From NCBI GenBank assembly GCA_903820285.1, contig CAIJGS010000357.1, positions 1-38,549 on the forward strand: a DNA stretch of 38,549 nucleotides, written 5' to 3'. Origin of the DNA: an uncultured Verrucomicrobia subdivision 3 bacterium (GTDB lineage Bacteria > Verrucomicrobiota > Verrucomicrobiia > Limisphaerales > UBA11358). Positions 16,889 through 25,450 of this stretch are shown one piece after another (the stretch's first letter is position 1; each line of letters opens with the position of its first letter). A model generated the notes under the pieces. That model had not been told where the DNA came from. It saw only the letters and a list, made by a program, of their open reading frames with translations, and searched no databases. The position numbers were made by a program, and so were the translations under genes.

Positions 16889-17133
16889 TTGGGGTCTTGC
16901 AGATCGGTTTCCCGCAGTTCGGCAAACATACCGGGGTTGCCTTTGTATTGGGCCGCAATTTCATCTCCCAACGCGGTTAGCGCCGGGCGTGGGCGTTCGT
17001 CGTTGAGGAGGCGCTGCCATTTGGTATCGCCATTCAATTCAGGCAAAATGGACGGCAAATGATCTGCCAGACGTTCGCGTTCAGCGGGCGGCAGCGCCCG
17101 GATCGCAGCTTCAATTTCAGCGACGGTGCTCAT
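16885..17133 (-). CDS. Antitoxin-like protein upstream of RelE/ParE-like toxin
   Basis: The 82-residue protein has an N-terminal helical segment VAEIEAAIRALPPAERERLADHL, typical of small antitoxins that precede RelE/ParE-type toxins, and a longer C-terminal region that would wrap the toxin (PALTALGDEIAAQYKGNPGMFAEL). It overlaps the toxin by 4 bp. It starts 47 bp downstream of the gltX stop on the same strand. Confidence 0.75.
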   Translation of the reverse strand: MSTVAEIEAAIRALPPAERERLADHLPSILPELNGDTKWQRLLNDERPRPALTALGDEIAAQYKGNPGMFAELRETDLQDPK

Positions 17134-17180
17134 TGTATGCTCAAGTTAGACCGGCTTGGACGAATGGTAAAATGATTTTT

Positions 17181-18527
17181 TCAGGCGATGGTTTGGATCG
17201 CCTTCTCAATCCGCGCCATCACCCGTTCCTTGCCGAGCACTTGCAACAGGTGATACAGACTGGGACCGGAGGTCTTACCCGTCACCGCCAGGCGGCACGG
17301 GTGTACCAGCACGCCGGCTTTCACACCGAGGGTCTTGGCGGTTTCCTTGAGCGCGGACTCGAGGCTGGCAGAATCGAAGACGGGGGCGGCATTGAACGCG
17401 TCGCGCAACTTTTCGAGGCGTGGCTTGTTTTCCGGCACGAAATCTTTCTTGGCCGCTTCGGCGTCGATTTCAATAATGTCGGTGAAATAGAAACCGGCAT
17501 ACGCGGGCAGTTCGTTAAAGGTCCGGAACTTGCCCTTGCAGGTATCGAGTGCGGCTTTGACGAAGTCGAGCGGGAATTGGTTCGTATCCACCCCGGCCTT
17601 GGCAAAGGCGTGGACGGCCAGTTCATAGAAACGATTGGAGGTGGTCTCGCGGGCGTATTCGCCCTGGAGCCACAGGAGCTTTTCATAATCGAACCGGGCG
17701 TTGTGCTTGAGGATTTGCGGCAGGTCAAAACGTTCGATGGTTTCGGCCAGCGACATCTTCTCCCGATTTTCCTTGGGCGACCAACCGAGCAGGCTGATGT
17801 AATTGATGACCGCTTCGGGCAGGAAACCGCCTTCGGTGTAGCTGGAGAGGGAGGCGCCTTGGTCGCGTTTGCTCATCTTGGAGCCATCGCCATTGAGGAT
17901 GAGCGGAATGTGCGCGTACTGCGGCGGCTTCACGCCAAAGGCATTGAACAGCGCGATATGCTTGGTGGTGTTGATCAGATGATCCTCGCCGCGGATGACA
18001 TGCGTAATGTTCATTTCCAGATCGTCAATGACGTTAACCAGGTGGAACACCGGCTGGCCATCCGAGCGCATGATCACGAAGTCCGGATCAACCGCCTCGC
18101 GGTCGGTGAGTTCACGACGGACTTCGCCCTTGATGAGGTCCTGCATCACGGTGATTTCGCGGGACATGCGGAATTTGATCGCGCCTTCGTGCTCGTACGC
18201 AAGGTCACGGGAGAGCAGGGCTTCCACGCGGCGCTGATAGTTGGCCTTGCGCTGGGATTGAAAATAGGGACCGCAATCGCCCTTGCTCGGGCCGGTGGCA
18301 TCACCGGTGAGGGGGCCTTCATCCCAGTCGAGCCCAAGCCAGCGGAGGCCGTCGAGGATCACATCCACGGCTTCCTGGGAGTTGCGGGCCGCATCGGTGT
18401 CCTCGATGCGCAGTACAAACGTGCCGCCGGTGTGGCGGGCGTAAAGCCAATTGAACAAAGCAGTGCGGGCGCCACCGATATGCAAATAGCCGGTGGGCGA
18501 GGGCGCGAAACGAACACGAGGTTTCAT
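17181..18527 (-). CDS. gltX: Glutamyl-tRNA synthetase
   Basis: This class I aminoacyl-tRNA synthetase charges tRNA-Glu. The HIGH-like motif is PSPTGYLHIGGAR (10-21), the KMSKR motif is at 217-221, and the acceptor-binding RSDGQPVFHLVNVIDDLEMNITHVIRGEDH is intact; the C-terminal anticodon-binding region ends at residue 448. The region between LLSRDLAYEHEG and AIKFRM lacks the segment of about 40 residues that in many GluRS carries the CxC zinc site, which explains the short length. hemL, which acts in the C5 tetrapyrrole pathway that begins with Glu-tRNA, is 2.7 kb away on the same strand; hemA is not seen. Confidence 0.96.
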   Translation of the reverse strand: MKPRVRFAPSPTGYLHIGGARTALFNWLYARHTGGTFVLRIEDTDAARNSQEAVDVILDGLRWLGLDWDEGPLTGDATGPSKGDCGPYFQSQRKANYQRRVEALLSRDLAYEHEGAIKFRMSREITVMQDLIKGEVRRELTDREAVDPDFVIMRSDGQPVFHLVNVIDDLEMNITHVIRGEDHLINTTKHIALFNAFGVKPPQYAHIPLILNGDGSKMSKRDQGASLSSYTEGGFLPEAVINYISLLGWSPKENREKMSLAETIERFDLPQILKHNARFDYEKLLWLQGEYARETTSNRFYELAVHAFAKAGVDTNQFPLDFVKAALDTCKGKFRTFNELPAYAGFYFTDIIEIDAEAAKKDFVPENKPRLEKLRDAFNAAPVFDSASLESALKETAKTLGVKAGVLVHPCRLAVTGKTSGPSLYHLLQVLGKERVMARIEKAIQTIA

Positions 18528-18726
18528 GCCCTCAATTTAACCCGTTACACGTCGGTTGAAAATGGCGAAATGGCGGGTGCCTTGCGCCCTGTGCTACCGG
18601 AGCGCGGCTGTGGTGAAACCCAGCCGCAGCAAGGTCCGAACGTTCAGCCGCGCCAGTTTGCTCACACGCCCGTTTCCATCCACGCCGCGACTGGTCTGCG
18701 ACACCGTCCCGCTCAGCCAGCGACCA

Positions 18727-19164
18727 TCACGGCGCATGGGAATTCGCTCCGCCCGGATTCGGTTTGCCGCCGGCTTTGGGGGACGGCCGTTGCAGCAGCC
18801 GCCAGAAGGGATGATTCTGCCGCTTGAAATGTTCGTAGCGCACGAGCTGATCGGAGGTCAGCATAGCCGCAATCTGTTCATCGGTCGCACGGAGCACCGT
18901 GGAAACCCGGGGCTGGATGGTGTGATGGATCTGATCCAGTTGATTGCGGGAATCGGAAAGAATGTCATGCAGCTTCGCCTGCTGCCGGTCATCCAGTTCC
19001 AGCCGCCGCACGAAACTGCGTTCCAGCACAATCTGCGATTTTTCGGGATGCGCCTGGGCCTGCTCCACCTCGGCACGCACCGCTGTGCGCACGGCTAGCG
19101 CGCCGACCGCCGCGCCCGCCAGAAAGGTGAGCAGCAGCACCAGAATGGAACGCCAGTGTTTCAT
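18727..19164 (-). CDS. Membrane-anchored Spy/CnrX-like periplasmic sensor
   Basis: The 145-residue protein has an N-terminal TM anchor (SILVLLLTFLAGAAVGALAV) and a helical periplasmic part. LERSFVRRLELDDRQQAKLHDIL and QIAAMLTSDQLVRYEHFKR are the LTxxQ-type segments of the Spy/CpxP/metal-resist superfamily. Histidines at 39, 66, 80, 81, 112 and 118 could bind metal, as in CnrX, but exact ligands cannot be assigned. It lies 1 bp after the small one-TM protein and downstream of an ECF sigma. The order matches a CnrX-type periplasmic sensor partnered with a membrane anti-sigma. Function as a sensor is inferred. Confidence 0.7.
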   Translation of the reverse strand: MKHWRSILVLLLTFLAGAAVGALAVRTAVRAEVEQAQAHPEKSQIVLERSFVRRLELDDRQQAKLHDILSDSRNQLDQIHHTIQPRVSTVLRATDEQIAAMLTSDQLVRYEHFKRQNHPFWRLLQRPSPKAGGKPNPGGANSHAP

Positions 19165-19165
19165 T

Positions 19166-19474
19166 CTACATGTCCTCCACGTTCAGAAAATATTGGGCCG
19201 AAACCTGCGTCGCGCCGTCGTCCACCTCGGGCAAGCCCGTGGCGCTCAGCACCAGATCGGCGGAGGCGCACAGGACGATGACCAGGCAGGCTGCCAACGC
19301 CAGTCGCGGGAACCAGCGGTTCAGCGGGTCGAACAGGAGAAAACTCCCCGACAGCCGCGGCACTGGTTCATGGCGGACGGCGCGGACAACGTCGCCGGCA
19401 AAATCCGCCGGCGGCACCGGCCCGGCTTCCCGGCGGGCGGCCGCGAACAGTTGTTGTAATTTGTTTTCGTTCAT
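19166..19474 (-). CDS. Small one-TM protein, candidate anti-sigma factor
   Basis: The 102-residue protein has a cytosolic N-terminal ~55 residues (KLQQLFAAARREAG...PPADFAGDVVRAVRHEP), one TM segment (LALAACLVIVLCASADLVLS) and a short periplasmic tail. Size and topology match CnrY-like anti-sigma factors that bind ECF sigma factors with a short N-terminal stretch; no zinc HxxxCxxC motif is present. It is encoded 43 bp after the sigma factor and just before the CnrX-like gene. I did not recognise a named family. Confidence 0.6.
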   Translation of the reverse strand: MNENKLQQLFAAARREAGPVPPADFAGDVVRAVRHEPVPRLSGSFLLFDPLNRWFPRLALAACLVIVLCASADLVLSATGLPEVDDGATQVSAQYFLNVEDM

Positions 19475-19517
19475 AACTCTGATTCGTTACGGTAAATTCA
19501 TTTTATGGCCCGGCGTT

Positions 19518-20084
19518 TCATTTAGGTCCGGCACCGACATTTTCGAGCGCCCGGCGCAGCTTGGCCCGGGCCCGTACGGCTCGCACCCGCACGGCAATCA
19601 CCGAGGTTTCCAGGGTGGCGGCAATTTCCTTGAAACTGCGTCCCTCCAGTTCCTGCTGGATGATCACCGCCCGGTCGAGCGGCGGCAGCTGCCGCAGCGC
19701 GAGTTGCAAAATTTCCGCCGCGCCGTGCGCATCCAGTGCGCTTTTATCCGCATCGCTATGGAGCCAGTCCAGGGCGTCCTCGCCCAGATCCTCGATGGCC
19801 ACGTCATTTTTGCGGTGCTTTTTTTCCTTCCGCAAATGATCCAGCGCTGTCCGCACCGCAATGCGCGAAATCCAGTGTTCAAACGGCGCGCGCCCATCGA
19901 ACTGCGCCAGCGCCCGCCAGGCTTTGATGAACGTTTCCTGCGCCAGATCCTCGACCCGCTGGAGGTCGCGCTCGTAGCGGTACAAAATCGAAAACACCCG
20001 CGTCTGGTGCCGGCGCACCAGTTCGGCATAGTCATCCGCCGCCCCGGCGCGGATGCGCTGCACCAGTTCTACGTCATCGCTCAC
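19518..20084 (-). CDS. ECF-type RNA polymerase sigma factor (CnrH-like context)
   Basis: The 188-residue sigma-70-family protein has region 2 (YAELVRRHQTRVFSILYRYERD, VEDLAQETFIKAWRAL, GRAPFEHWISRIAVRTALDHLRK) and region 4 with a helix-turn-helix (LPPLDRAVIIQQELEGRSFKEIAATLETSVIAVRVRAVRAR). It would direct RNA polymerase to envelope-stress or metal-response promoters. It starts with GTG, 3 bp after the upstream Spy-like gene, so the two are translationally linked. Confidence 0.92.
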   Translation of the reverse strand: MSDDVELVQRIRAGAADDYAELVRRHQTRVFSILYRYERDLQRVEDLAQETFIKAWRALAQFDGRAPFEHWISRIAVRTALDHLRKEKKHRKNDVAIEDLGEDALDWLHSDADKSALDAHGAAEILQLALRQLPPLDRAVIIQQELEGRSFKEIAATLETSVIAVRVRAVRARAKLRRALENVGAGPK

Positions 20085-20087
20085 AGC

Positions 20088-20564
20088 TCAATGGACCGGG
20101 GCATCCCCGAGGCGCGCCACCGCAGAGTCCACCAGCTCATCCAGATGCTGCTCCATGGTGGCGAGTTTTTCCCGCTGGGCCGGATTGAGAACGGGGTTGA
20201 TGCCGCGATAAAATTTCAGCCGTTCCACCGCGAGGTCCGCCTCCGCGGCGGCCACCTGGGCGGCGGCGGTGCGGACGGAGCTTTCGCTGGCATCGGTGGC
20301 ATGAATGGCGTCCCGCAGGCTGAGACGGGCGGTATGCAACCGTTCCAGCACGGCGTGAAGGTGATCCTTCTCCTCCATAAATTGCCCTCTGATCTGCGCC
20401 TGCTGATCGGCATTCAGTTCCAGTTTTTGCACGATGCGGGCCCACACGTTTGCCCCGGCCGGTACGGTGACAGTTCCGCCGCCGGCAAACGTCCGGCAGG
20501 CCAGTAGCGAGCCGAGACCAATGGCCAGCAAAGTCATCAGCATGATGGTCCGGTTGCTCAACAT
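20088..20564 (-). CDS. Secreted Spy/CpxP-like periplasmic protein
   Basis: The 158-residue protein has a hydrophobic N-terminal segment (IMLMTLLAIGLGSLLACRTF), which could be a signal peptide or lipoprotein signal (Cys23). A helical mature part follows with two LTxxQ-like motifs (LELNADQQAQI at 48-58 and LNPAQREKLATMEQHL at 126-141) and HTARLSLRDAIHATDASE between them. Spy/CpxP proteins are ATP-independent periplasmic chaperones or sensors that form alpha-hairpin dimers. It is the first gene of the four-gene sigma operon; AAGGTG just ahead of its ATG may be a ribosome site. Confidence 0.75.
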   Translation of the reverse strand: MLSNRTIMLMTLLAIGLGSLLACRTFAGGGTVTVPAGANVWARIVQKLELNADQQAQIRGQFMEEKDHLHAVLERLHTARLSLRDAIHATDASESSVRTAAAQVAAAEADLAVERLKFYRGINPVLNPAQREKLATMEQHLDELVDSAVARLGDAPVH

Positions 20565-20611
20565 GTCACCTTAATAAACGCAGGTTGGGTGGGAAAGGTT
20601 TCAGCCAGTTT

Positions 20612-20652
20612 GCCGCTAAAATGAAAAGGGGGACGGCTGGAAGCCGTCCCCC
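20612..20652 (-). terminator. Strong rho-independent terminator
   Basis: An 11-bp GC-rich stem (GGGGGACGGCT / AGCCGTCCCCC, 20628-20652) with a 3-nt loop is followed on the minus strand by TTTTCATTTT. It ends the transcript of the secreted Spy-like gene at 20670-21080, separating it from the sigma operon. Confidence 0.85.
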
Positions 20653-20669
20653 GGTGGCTGAAAGAATGA

Positions 20670-21080
20670 TTAGTTCGCGGCCGGAGCCGCCAGCGGGGCG
20701 CGGCGGTTGCCGCCGGGGGTCAGCTTCTTGAGCTTTTCCAACTGGTCGGCGGTCAGGATTTCTTTCATCTTGGCCTGGAAGGCGTCCATGATGGCCTTGC
20801 TCTTCGTGCGCTTGTCTTCGGCCGAGACGCTGGAATCACCGCGCAACTCGCGAATCTTGGCGGTGCGATCTTCCCACGCGGCCTTGAACTTGGTGGCCAC
20901 GTCATCGGTCAGGCCCAGTTCCTTGATGAGCTGATCCGGGGTGAGGCGATGGGCACGGGCGGCGGGGGACGCCGGGGTGGCGGCGGCCGCGTTCGTATCC
21001 TGGGCTTGCAGCGCGAGGCTGCCGCCCAGCATAGTGGTGGCGGCCAGCGCGGCGAGGGTGAGTATCTTGGTGAATTTCAT
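20670..21080 (-). CDS. Secreted Spy-like small protein
   Basis: The 136-residue protein has a clear signal peptide (ILTLAALAATTMLGGSLALQAQ, cut after AQA-like residues) and an Ala/Pro-rich linker. The mature domain is helical, with LTPDQLIKELGLTDDVATKFKAAWEDRTAKI and MDAFQAKMKEILTADQLEKLKKLTP; the LTxDQ repeats resemble the Spy/CpxP superfamily. It is monocistronic, with a terminator right after the stop. It is the third Spy-like protein in 2.4 kb, so it is a plausible target or partner of the adjacent sigma system, though that is inference. Confidence 0.75.
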   Translation of the reverse strand: MKFTKILTLAALAATTMLGGSLALQAQDTNAAAATPASPAARAHRLTPDQLIKELGLTDDVATKFKAAWEDRTAKIRELRGDSSVSAEDKRTKSKAIMDAFQAKMKEILTADQLEKLKKLTPGGNRRAPLAAPAAN

Positions 21081-21188
21081 GTTCAGTTTATGTTTGGATT
21101 ACAATGGTTTATATCATTTCGCCACCGGAGTCTGTATCAGGGGTTCACGGCGGCTGATGTCATGAAAGACGTAAATAACGGTCAAAAG

Positions 21189-22475
21189 TTACAAGGTGCG
21201 CAGTACTTTGGCGGCCGCTTGGACGGTTTTTTCAATGTCTGCCGGCGTATGAGCGGTGGAAATAAAACCGGCCTCGAACTGGGAGGGGGCGAGATAAACG
21301 CCGGCCTCGAGCATGCCGTGGAAGTATTTTTTGAATTTCTCCCGGTCACTCTTCATGGCATCGGCCAGATTCCAAACGGGTTCGCTGGTGAAGTAACCGC
21401 AGAACATGGAGCCGCAGGCATTGAATTGCACGGCCACGCCGGCGGACTTCGCCGCCGCGTGCATCCCGGCCTCCAACTGTTCGCCGAGCTCTTCCAGTTT
21501 GCAGTAGACACCGCCGTCAAGGAGTTCCTGCAGATTGGCAATGCCGGCCGCCATGGCCAAGGGATTGCCGCTGAGGGTACCGGCCTGATAAACCGGGCCA
21601 AGCGGCGCCAGGTAATCCATGATCTCGGCCCGCCCGCCAAATGCGCCCACCGGCAGGCCGCCCCCCATGACCTTGCCGAAGGTGGAGAGGTCGGGCGTGA
21701 TGTGAAAACGCTCTTGCGCGCCGCCCCGGGCGAGGCGGAAACCGGTCATGACTTCGTCAAAAATCAACAGGGCGCCGTCGGCCTGGGTGATTTCGCGGAG
21801 AAATTCCAGGAAACCGGGGCGGGGCAGGTACAGACCGGCATTACCCGGGACGGGTTCCACAATGATCCCGGCAATCTGGCCCGGATTGGCCGCGAAGACG
21901 GCCTTCACCGCCTCGAAATCATTGTAGGGCACCACAATGGTGTGCTGGGTAAAGGCGGCGGGAATGCCCGCGCTGTCGGGATGGCCAAAGGTCAACGCTC
22001 CGGAACCGGCGCGCACCAGCAGGGAATCCACATGCCCATGATAGCAGCCATCAAATTTAATGATCTTGTCGCGCTTCGTAAAGCCGCGGGCCAGACGGAT
22101 GGCGCTCATGCAGGCCTCGGTGCCGCTGCTGGTCATGCGGATTTTTTTCACGCTGGGCACCAGCTCACAGATCAGTTTGGCCATGGTGACCTCAAGCGGA
22201 TTCGGCACCCCAAAGCTGGTGCCTTGCTCGGCGGCGGCCTTCACGGCGGCGATGATTTTGGGGTGCGCGTGACCCAGGATCGCCGGGCCCCAGGTGAGGA
22301 CATAATCAATCAGCTCATTGCCGTCCACGTCCCACAGTTTGCACCCGGCGGCGCGGTTCACAAAGAAGGGCTGGCCGCCGACGGCGCGAAACGCGCGCAC
22401 GGGGGAATTCACGCCGCCGGGAATATATTTCAAGGCTTCGGCGAACAGCTGTTCCGACTGGGTGCGAGAAATCAT
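21189..22475 (-). CDS. hemL: Glutamate-1-semialdehyde 2,1-aminomutase
   Basis: This PLP enzyme converts glutamate-1-semialdehyde to 5-aminolevulinate, the last C5-pathway step to haem and other tetrapyrroles. The full-length 428-residue protein starts [27 protein letters not shown]. It has the PLP-phosphate loop [30 protein letters not shown], Asp in [11 protein letters not shown], and the Schiff-base Lys in [15 protein letters not shown]. All are in family order with no disruption. It is divergent from the sigma factor at 22582. Confidence 0.97.
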   Translation of the reverse strand: MISRTQSEQLFAEALKYIPGGVNSPVRAFRAVGGQPFFVNRAAGCKLWDVDGNELIDYVLTWGPAILGHAHPKIIAAVKAAAEQGTSFGVPNPLEVTMAKLICELVPSVKKIRMTSSGTEACMSAIRLARGFTKRDKIIKFDGCYHGHVDSLLVRAGSGALTFGHPDSAGIPAAFTQHTIVVPYNDFEAVKAVFAANPGQIAGIIVEPVPGNAGLYLPRPGFLEFLREITQADGALLIFDEVMTGFRLARGGAQERFHITPDLSTFGKVMGGGLPVGAFGGRAEIMDYLAPLGPVYQAGTLSGNPLAMAAGIANLQELLDGGVYCKLEELGEQLEAGMHAAAKSAGVAVQFNACGSMFCGYFTSEPVWNLADAMKSDREKFKKYFHGMLEAGVYLAPSQFEAGFISTAHTPADIEKTVQAAAKVLRTL

Positions 22476-22581
22476 GGGGTCAATTTAACCAACGGCGGGG
22501 CGGGAAAAAAGGAGAATGCATCATTTCGGAGTTGGGGTTTTATGGGTGGCCATGGTATTGGTGTTGCGCTAATTTTCCAAT

Positions 22582-23139
22582 ATGAGCGACATCACGCTGG
22601 TGCTTGACGCCATCAACCGGGGCGAAGAGCAGGCCTCGGAAAAACTGCTGCCGCTGGTTTACCAGGAGCTGCGGAATCTCGCGGCCGCCCGGATGTTTCA
22701 GGAGTCGGCCGGGCACACGCTCCAGCCCACGGCGCTGGTTCATGAAGCCTGGTTGCGGCTGGTGGGCAGCGGCGGGCAAAATTGGAAAAGCCGGGCCTAT
22801 TTTTTTGCGGCGGCGGCGGAGGCGATGCGCCGGATACTGGTGGAGCACGCCCGGCGGAAGGCTCGGCTGAAGCACGGCGGCGGTCATCAGCGCCTGAACA
22901 TCGAGGATCTCGATCTGGCGGCGGCGGCGCCGGATGATAAAATCCTGCTGGTGGACGAGGCCCTCGCGCAAATGGAAGTCAGCCAGCCGGAACGGGCCCG
23001 CGTGGTGGTGATGAAATTTTTCAGCGGCATGACCAACCAGGAGGTGGCGGACACCCTCGGGATCAGCGAACGTTCGGTGGACCGCCATTGGGTATGCGCC
23101 AAGGCGTGGCTGTTCCAAAAACTTCAGGAAGGACCGTGA
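22582..23139 (+). CDS. ECF sigma factor (PVC-type, kinase-associated)
   Basis: The 185-residue protein is of the Sigma70_ECF type common in Planctomycetes and Verrucomicrobia. Region 2 reads LLPLVYQELRNLAAARM...TLQPTALVHEAWLRLV...FFAAAAEAMRRILVEHARRKARLK. The DNA-binding region 4 reads PERARVVVMKFFSGMTNQEVADTLGISERSVDRHWVCAKAWL. This group is usually paired with a Ser/Thr kinase rather than an anti-sigma factor, and here such a kinase starts 61 bp downstream. It probably controls the downstream kinase and surface protein, which is inferred from order. Confidence 0.93.
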   Translation: MSDITLVLDAINRGEEQASEKLLPLVYQELRNLAAARMFQESAGHTLQPTALVHEAWLRLVGSGGQNWKSRAYFFAAAAEAMRRILVEHARRKARLKHGGGHQRLNIEDLDLAAAAPDDKILLVDEALAQMEVSQPERARVVVMKFFSGMTNQEVADTLGISERSVDRHWVCAKAWLFQKLQEGP

Positions 23140-23200
23140 ACACCCCAGTCTTTTTTGGCGGGAAAATCCGGCGGACAGCGCATGAGTTCATACAGACCCG

Positions 23201-25450
23201 ATGAATGAAGTGCCGACAGAATGGGCAGAGGATATTTATTTTTCCGCGCTCGAGATCCAGCCGCCCGACCAGCGCCGGGCCTTTCTGGATCGCGTTTGCC
23301 GGGGGGATGCGGTCTTGCGCACGGCAGTGGACCGGATGTTGGCGGCGCAGCCGGCGGCGGAGATTTTTTTCCATGAGGGCGGGGTGGCGCGGCTGCCGGT
23401 CGGTGAACTCGTGCAATCGCTGGCGGATACTCCGGGGCTGGCCGAAAACATTGACGCCCTGACCCGGGAGGATAAGGCAGTCGGCCAGAGCATCGGACCT
23501 TACAAATTGTTGCAACGGATCGGGGAAGGGGGCTGCGGGGTGGTTTACATGGCGGCGCAGGAGCAGCCGGTGCGGCGGCGGGTGGCGTTAAAGATCATCA
23601 AGCTGGGGATGGACACCAAAAGTGTCGTGGCCCGGTTTGAGGCCGAGCGGCAGGCGCTGGCCCTGATGGACCATCCGAACATCGCCCGGGTGCTGGATGC
23701 GGGCGCGACGGACGCCGGCCGGCCTTATTTCGTGATGGAACTGGTTCGCGGGGTGAAAATCACGGAGTATTGCGACCAGCACGAGCTGGCTACCCCGGAA
23801 CGGCTGAAGCTGTTCATCCAGGTTTGCCAGGCCATCCAGCATGCGCACCAGAAGGGCGTGATTCATCGGGACATCAAGCCGTCCAACATCCTGATCACCA
23901 TCATCGACGGGCAGCCCGTGCCCAAGGTGATCGACTTCGGGATTGCCAAGGCGATTGAAGGCCGGCTTACGGATAATACCATTTTTACGGCCTATGAACA
24001 ATTCATTGGCACACCCGCCTACATGAGCCCTGAACAGGCGGTGATGAGCGGCGTGGATGTGGACACCCGCAGCGACATCTACAGCCTCGGGGTGCTGCTC
24101 TACGAACTGCTGACGGGCCGGACGCCGTTTGAGACCGATGAACTGCTGAAGCGCGGCATTGACGGTTTGCGCCGCACGTTGCAGGAGCGTGAGCCGCAGC
24201 GGCCATCGGCCCTGGTGACGACCCTTCAGGGTTCGGCCCTCACGCAGGTGGCCCGCCACCGCCATGCGGAACCGCTGAACCTGATTTCGCTGTTGCGGGG
24301 AGACCTGGACTGGATCGTAATCCGGGCTTTGGAGAAAGACCGGGCGCGGCGGTATGAAACCGCCAACGGTCTGGCCATGGATGTGCAGCGCCATTTGGAC
24401 AATGAGCCGGTGGTGGCCCGCCCGCCCAGCCGGCTTTACCGCCTGCAAAAACTGGTGCGCCGCAATCAGGCCACCTTTGTGGCGGCGGGGATGGTGGCGC
24501 TGGCGCTGGTTATCGGGCTGGGGCTGGCCACCTGGTTCTGGCATAACGAACGCGAAGCCCACCAACGGGCAGTGCTGGCCGAACAGCAGGCGCTGGCGGC
24601 GGAGCAGCAGCAGTCGCGTTTGCGCATGGAGGCCGAGGACCGGGAGCGGATCACGCAGGCTGCCTTTTTAATCAGCCAGGGTAAGATTGAGGAGGCGGAT
24701 GCCCTGGCCGGCAAAGTGCTGGTGTCGAAGCCTTCATTGGAAGCGGAGGGCGTGCTGCGGACCCTTGGCGTGTGGCATGCCTTGCAAGGGCGCTGGGCGC
24801 AGGCGGCCGAGCGATTCAATCTGCTCTTGCAAGTGGATCAGCGGGACAATTCGTGGGCGATCACCGATGATTTGCTCATGGCCGGTCCCATCCTGATTGA
24901 GCGCGGGGATACACCGGGTTATGAACATTTCCGTCAGGCGGCCATCACCCGGTTCCAGGGTATGACCGACCCCATTTTTGCGGAACGCACCCTTAAGATC
25001 AGCCTGCTGCTGCCCGCCAATGATTCGCTGATGAATACTTTGCAGCAATTTTCTGGAGTCGCCTCGGATTCCATGCAGAAACCAGGCGATCCGAATGACA
25101 TCATGGCGGCCTGGCGGTGCATTTCACTGGGTCTGGCCGCTTACCGGCAGGGGTATACGCCCACGGCGGTGGCCTGGAGCAAGCGCTGCCTGGCTTATCC
25201 GGATCAAAACCCGGCACGGATGGCGACGGCCCATATCATTCAGGCCATGGCCTGTCAGCAACTCAAGGAAGGGGAGACGGCCCGGGCTGAGCTGGCCTCG
25301 GGGCGCGCGGCGGTGGCGGCTGAATTTACCGGGGGCCTGCAGGAAGGGAATGGTTCGGTGGGCTATTGGTATGACTGGATTTTTGCCCGGATTCTGCTCC
25401 GGGAGGCCGAGGCTTTGATTGAAACGCCGGGGCCGGCGGCGGGAAAATAA
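23201..25450 (+). CDS. Transmembrane serine/threonine protein kinase with C-terminal periplasmic TPR-like region
   Basis: The 749-residue protein has an N-terminal ~95-residue helical lead, then a complete kinase domain: glycine loop IGEGGCGVVY (108-117), Lys131 in VALKIIK, HRDIKPSN (222-229), DFG (245-247), MSPEQ (275-279) and SDIYSLGVLLYELLTG. A single TM helix lies at about 456-476 (VAAGMVALALVIGLGLATWFW), followed by an Ala/Gln/Glu-rich coiled coil (RAVLAEQQALAAEQQQSRLRMEAEDRERI) and TPR-like repeats to the C-terminus. All catalytic residues are present. It likely phosphorylates the upstream sigma factor or partners to relay a surface signal. Confidence 0.95.
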   Translation: MNEVPTEWAEDIYFSALEIQPPDQRRAFLDRVCRGDAVLRTAVDRMLAAQPAAEIFFHEGGVARLPVGELVQSLADTPGLAENIDALTREDKAVGQSIGPYKLLQRIGEGGCGVVYMAAQEQPVRRRVALKIIKLGMDTKSVVARFEAERQALALMDHPNIARVLDAGATDAGRPYFVMELVRGVKITEYCDQHELATPERLKLFIQVCQAIQHAHQKGVIHRDIKPSNILITIIDGQPVPKVIDFGIAKAIEGRLTDNTIFTAYEQFIGTPAYMSPEQAVMSGVDVDTRSDIYSLGVLLYELLTGRTPFETDELLKRGIDGLRRTLQEREPQRPSALVTTLQGSALTQVARHRHAEPLNLISLLRGDLDWIVIRALEKDRARRYETANGLAMDVQRHLDNEPVVARPPSRLYRLQKLVRRNQATFVAAGMVALALVIGLGLATWFWHNEREAHQRAVLAEQQALAAEQQQSRLRMEAEDRERITQAAFLISQGKIEEADALAGKVLVSKPSLEAEGVLRTLGVWHALQGRWAQAAERFNLLLQVDQRDNSWAITDDLLMAGPILIERGDTPGYEHFRQAAITRFQGMTDPIFAERTLKISLLLPANDSLMNTLQQFSGVASDSMQKPGDPNDIMAAWRCISLGLAAYRQGYTPTAVAWSKRCLAYPDQNPARMATAHIIQAMACQQLKEGETARAELASGRAAVAAEFTGGLQEGNGSVGYWYDWIFARILLREAEALIETPGPAAGK

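Noticed and set aside
17133-18827. 564-residue ORF on the plus strand
   Set aside because: Antisense to gltX, which has clear catalytic motifs; composition is typical of a GC-rich shadow frame.
20949-22607. 552-residue ORF on the plus strand
   Set aside because: Antisense to hemL and a Spy-like gene; no recognisable domain.
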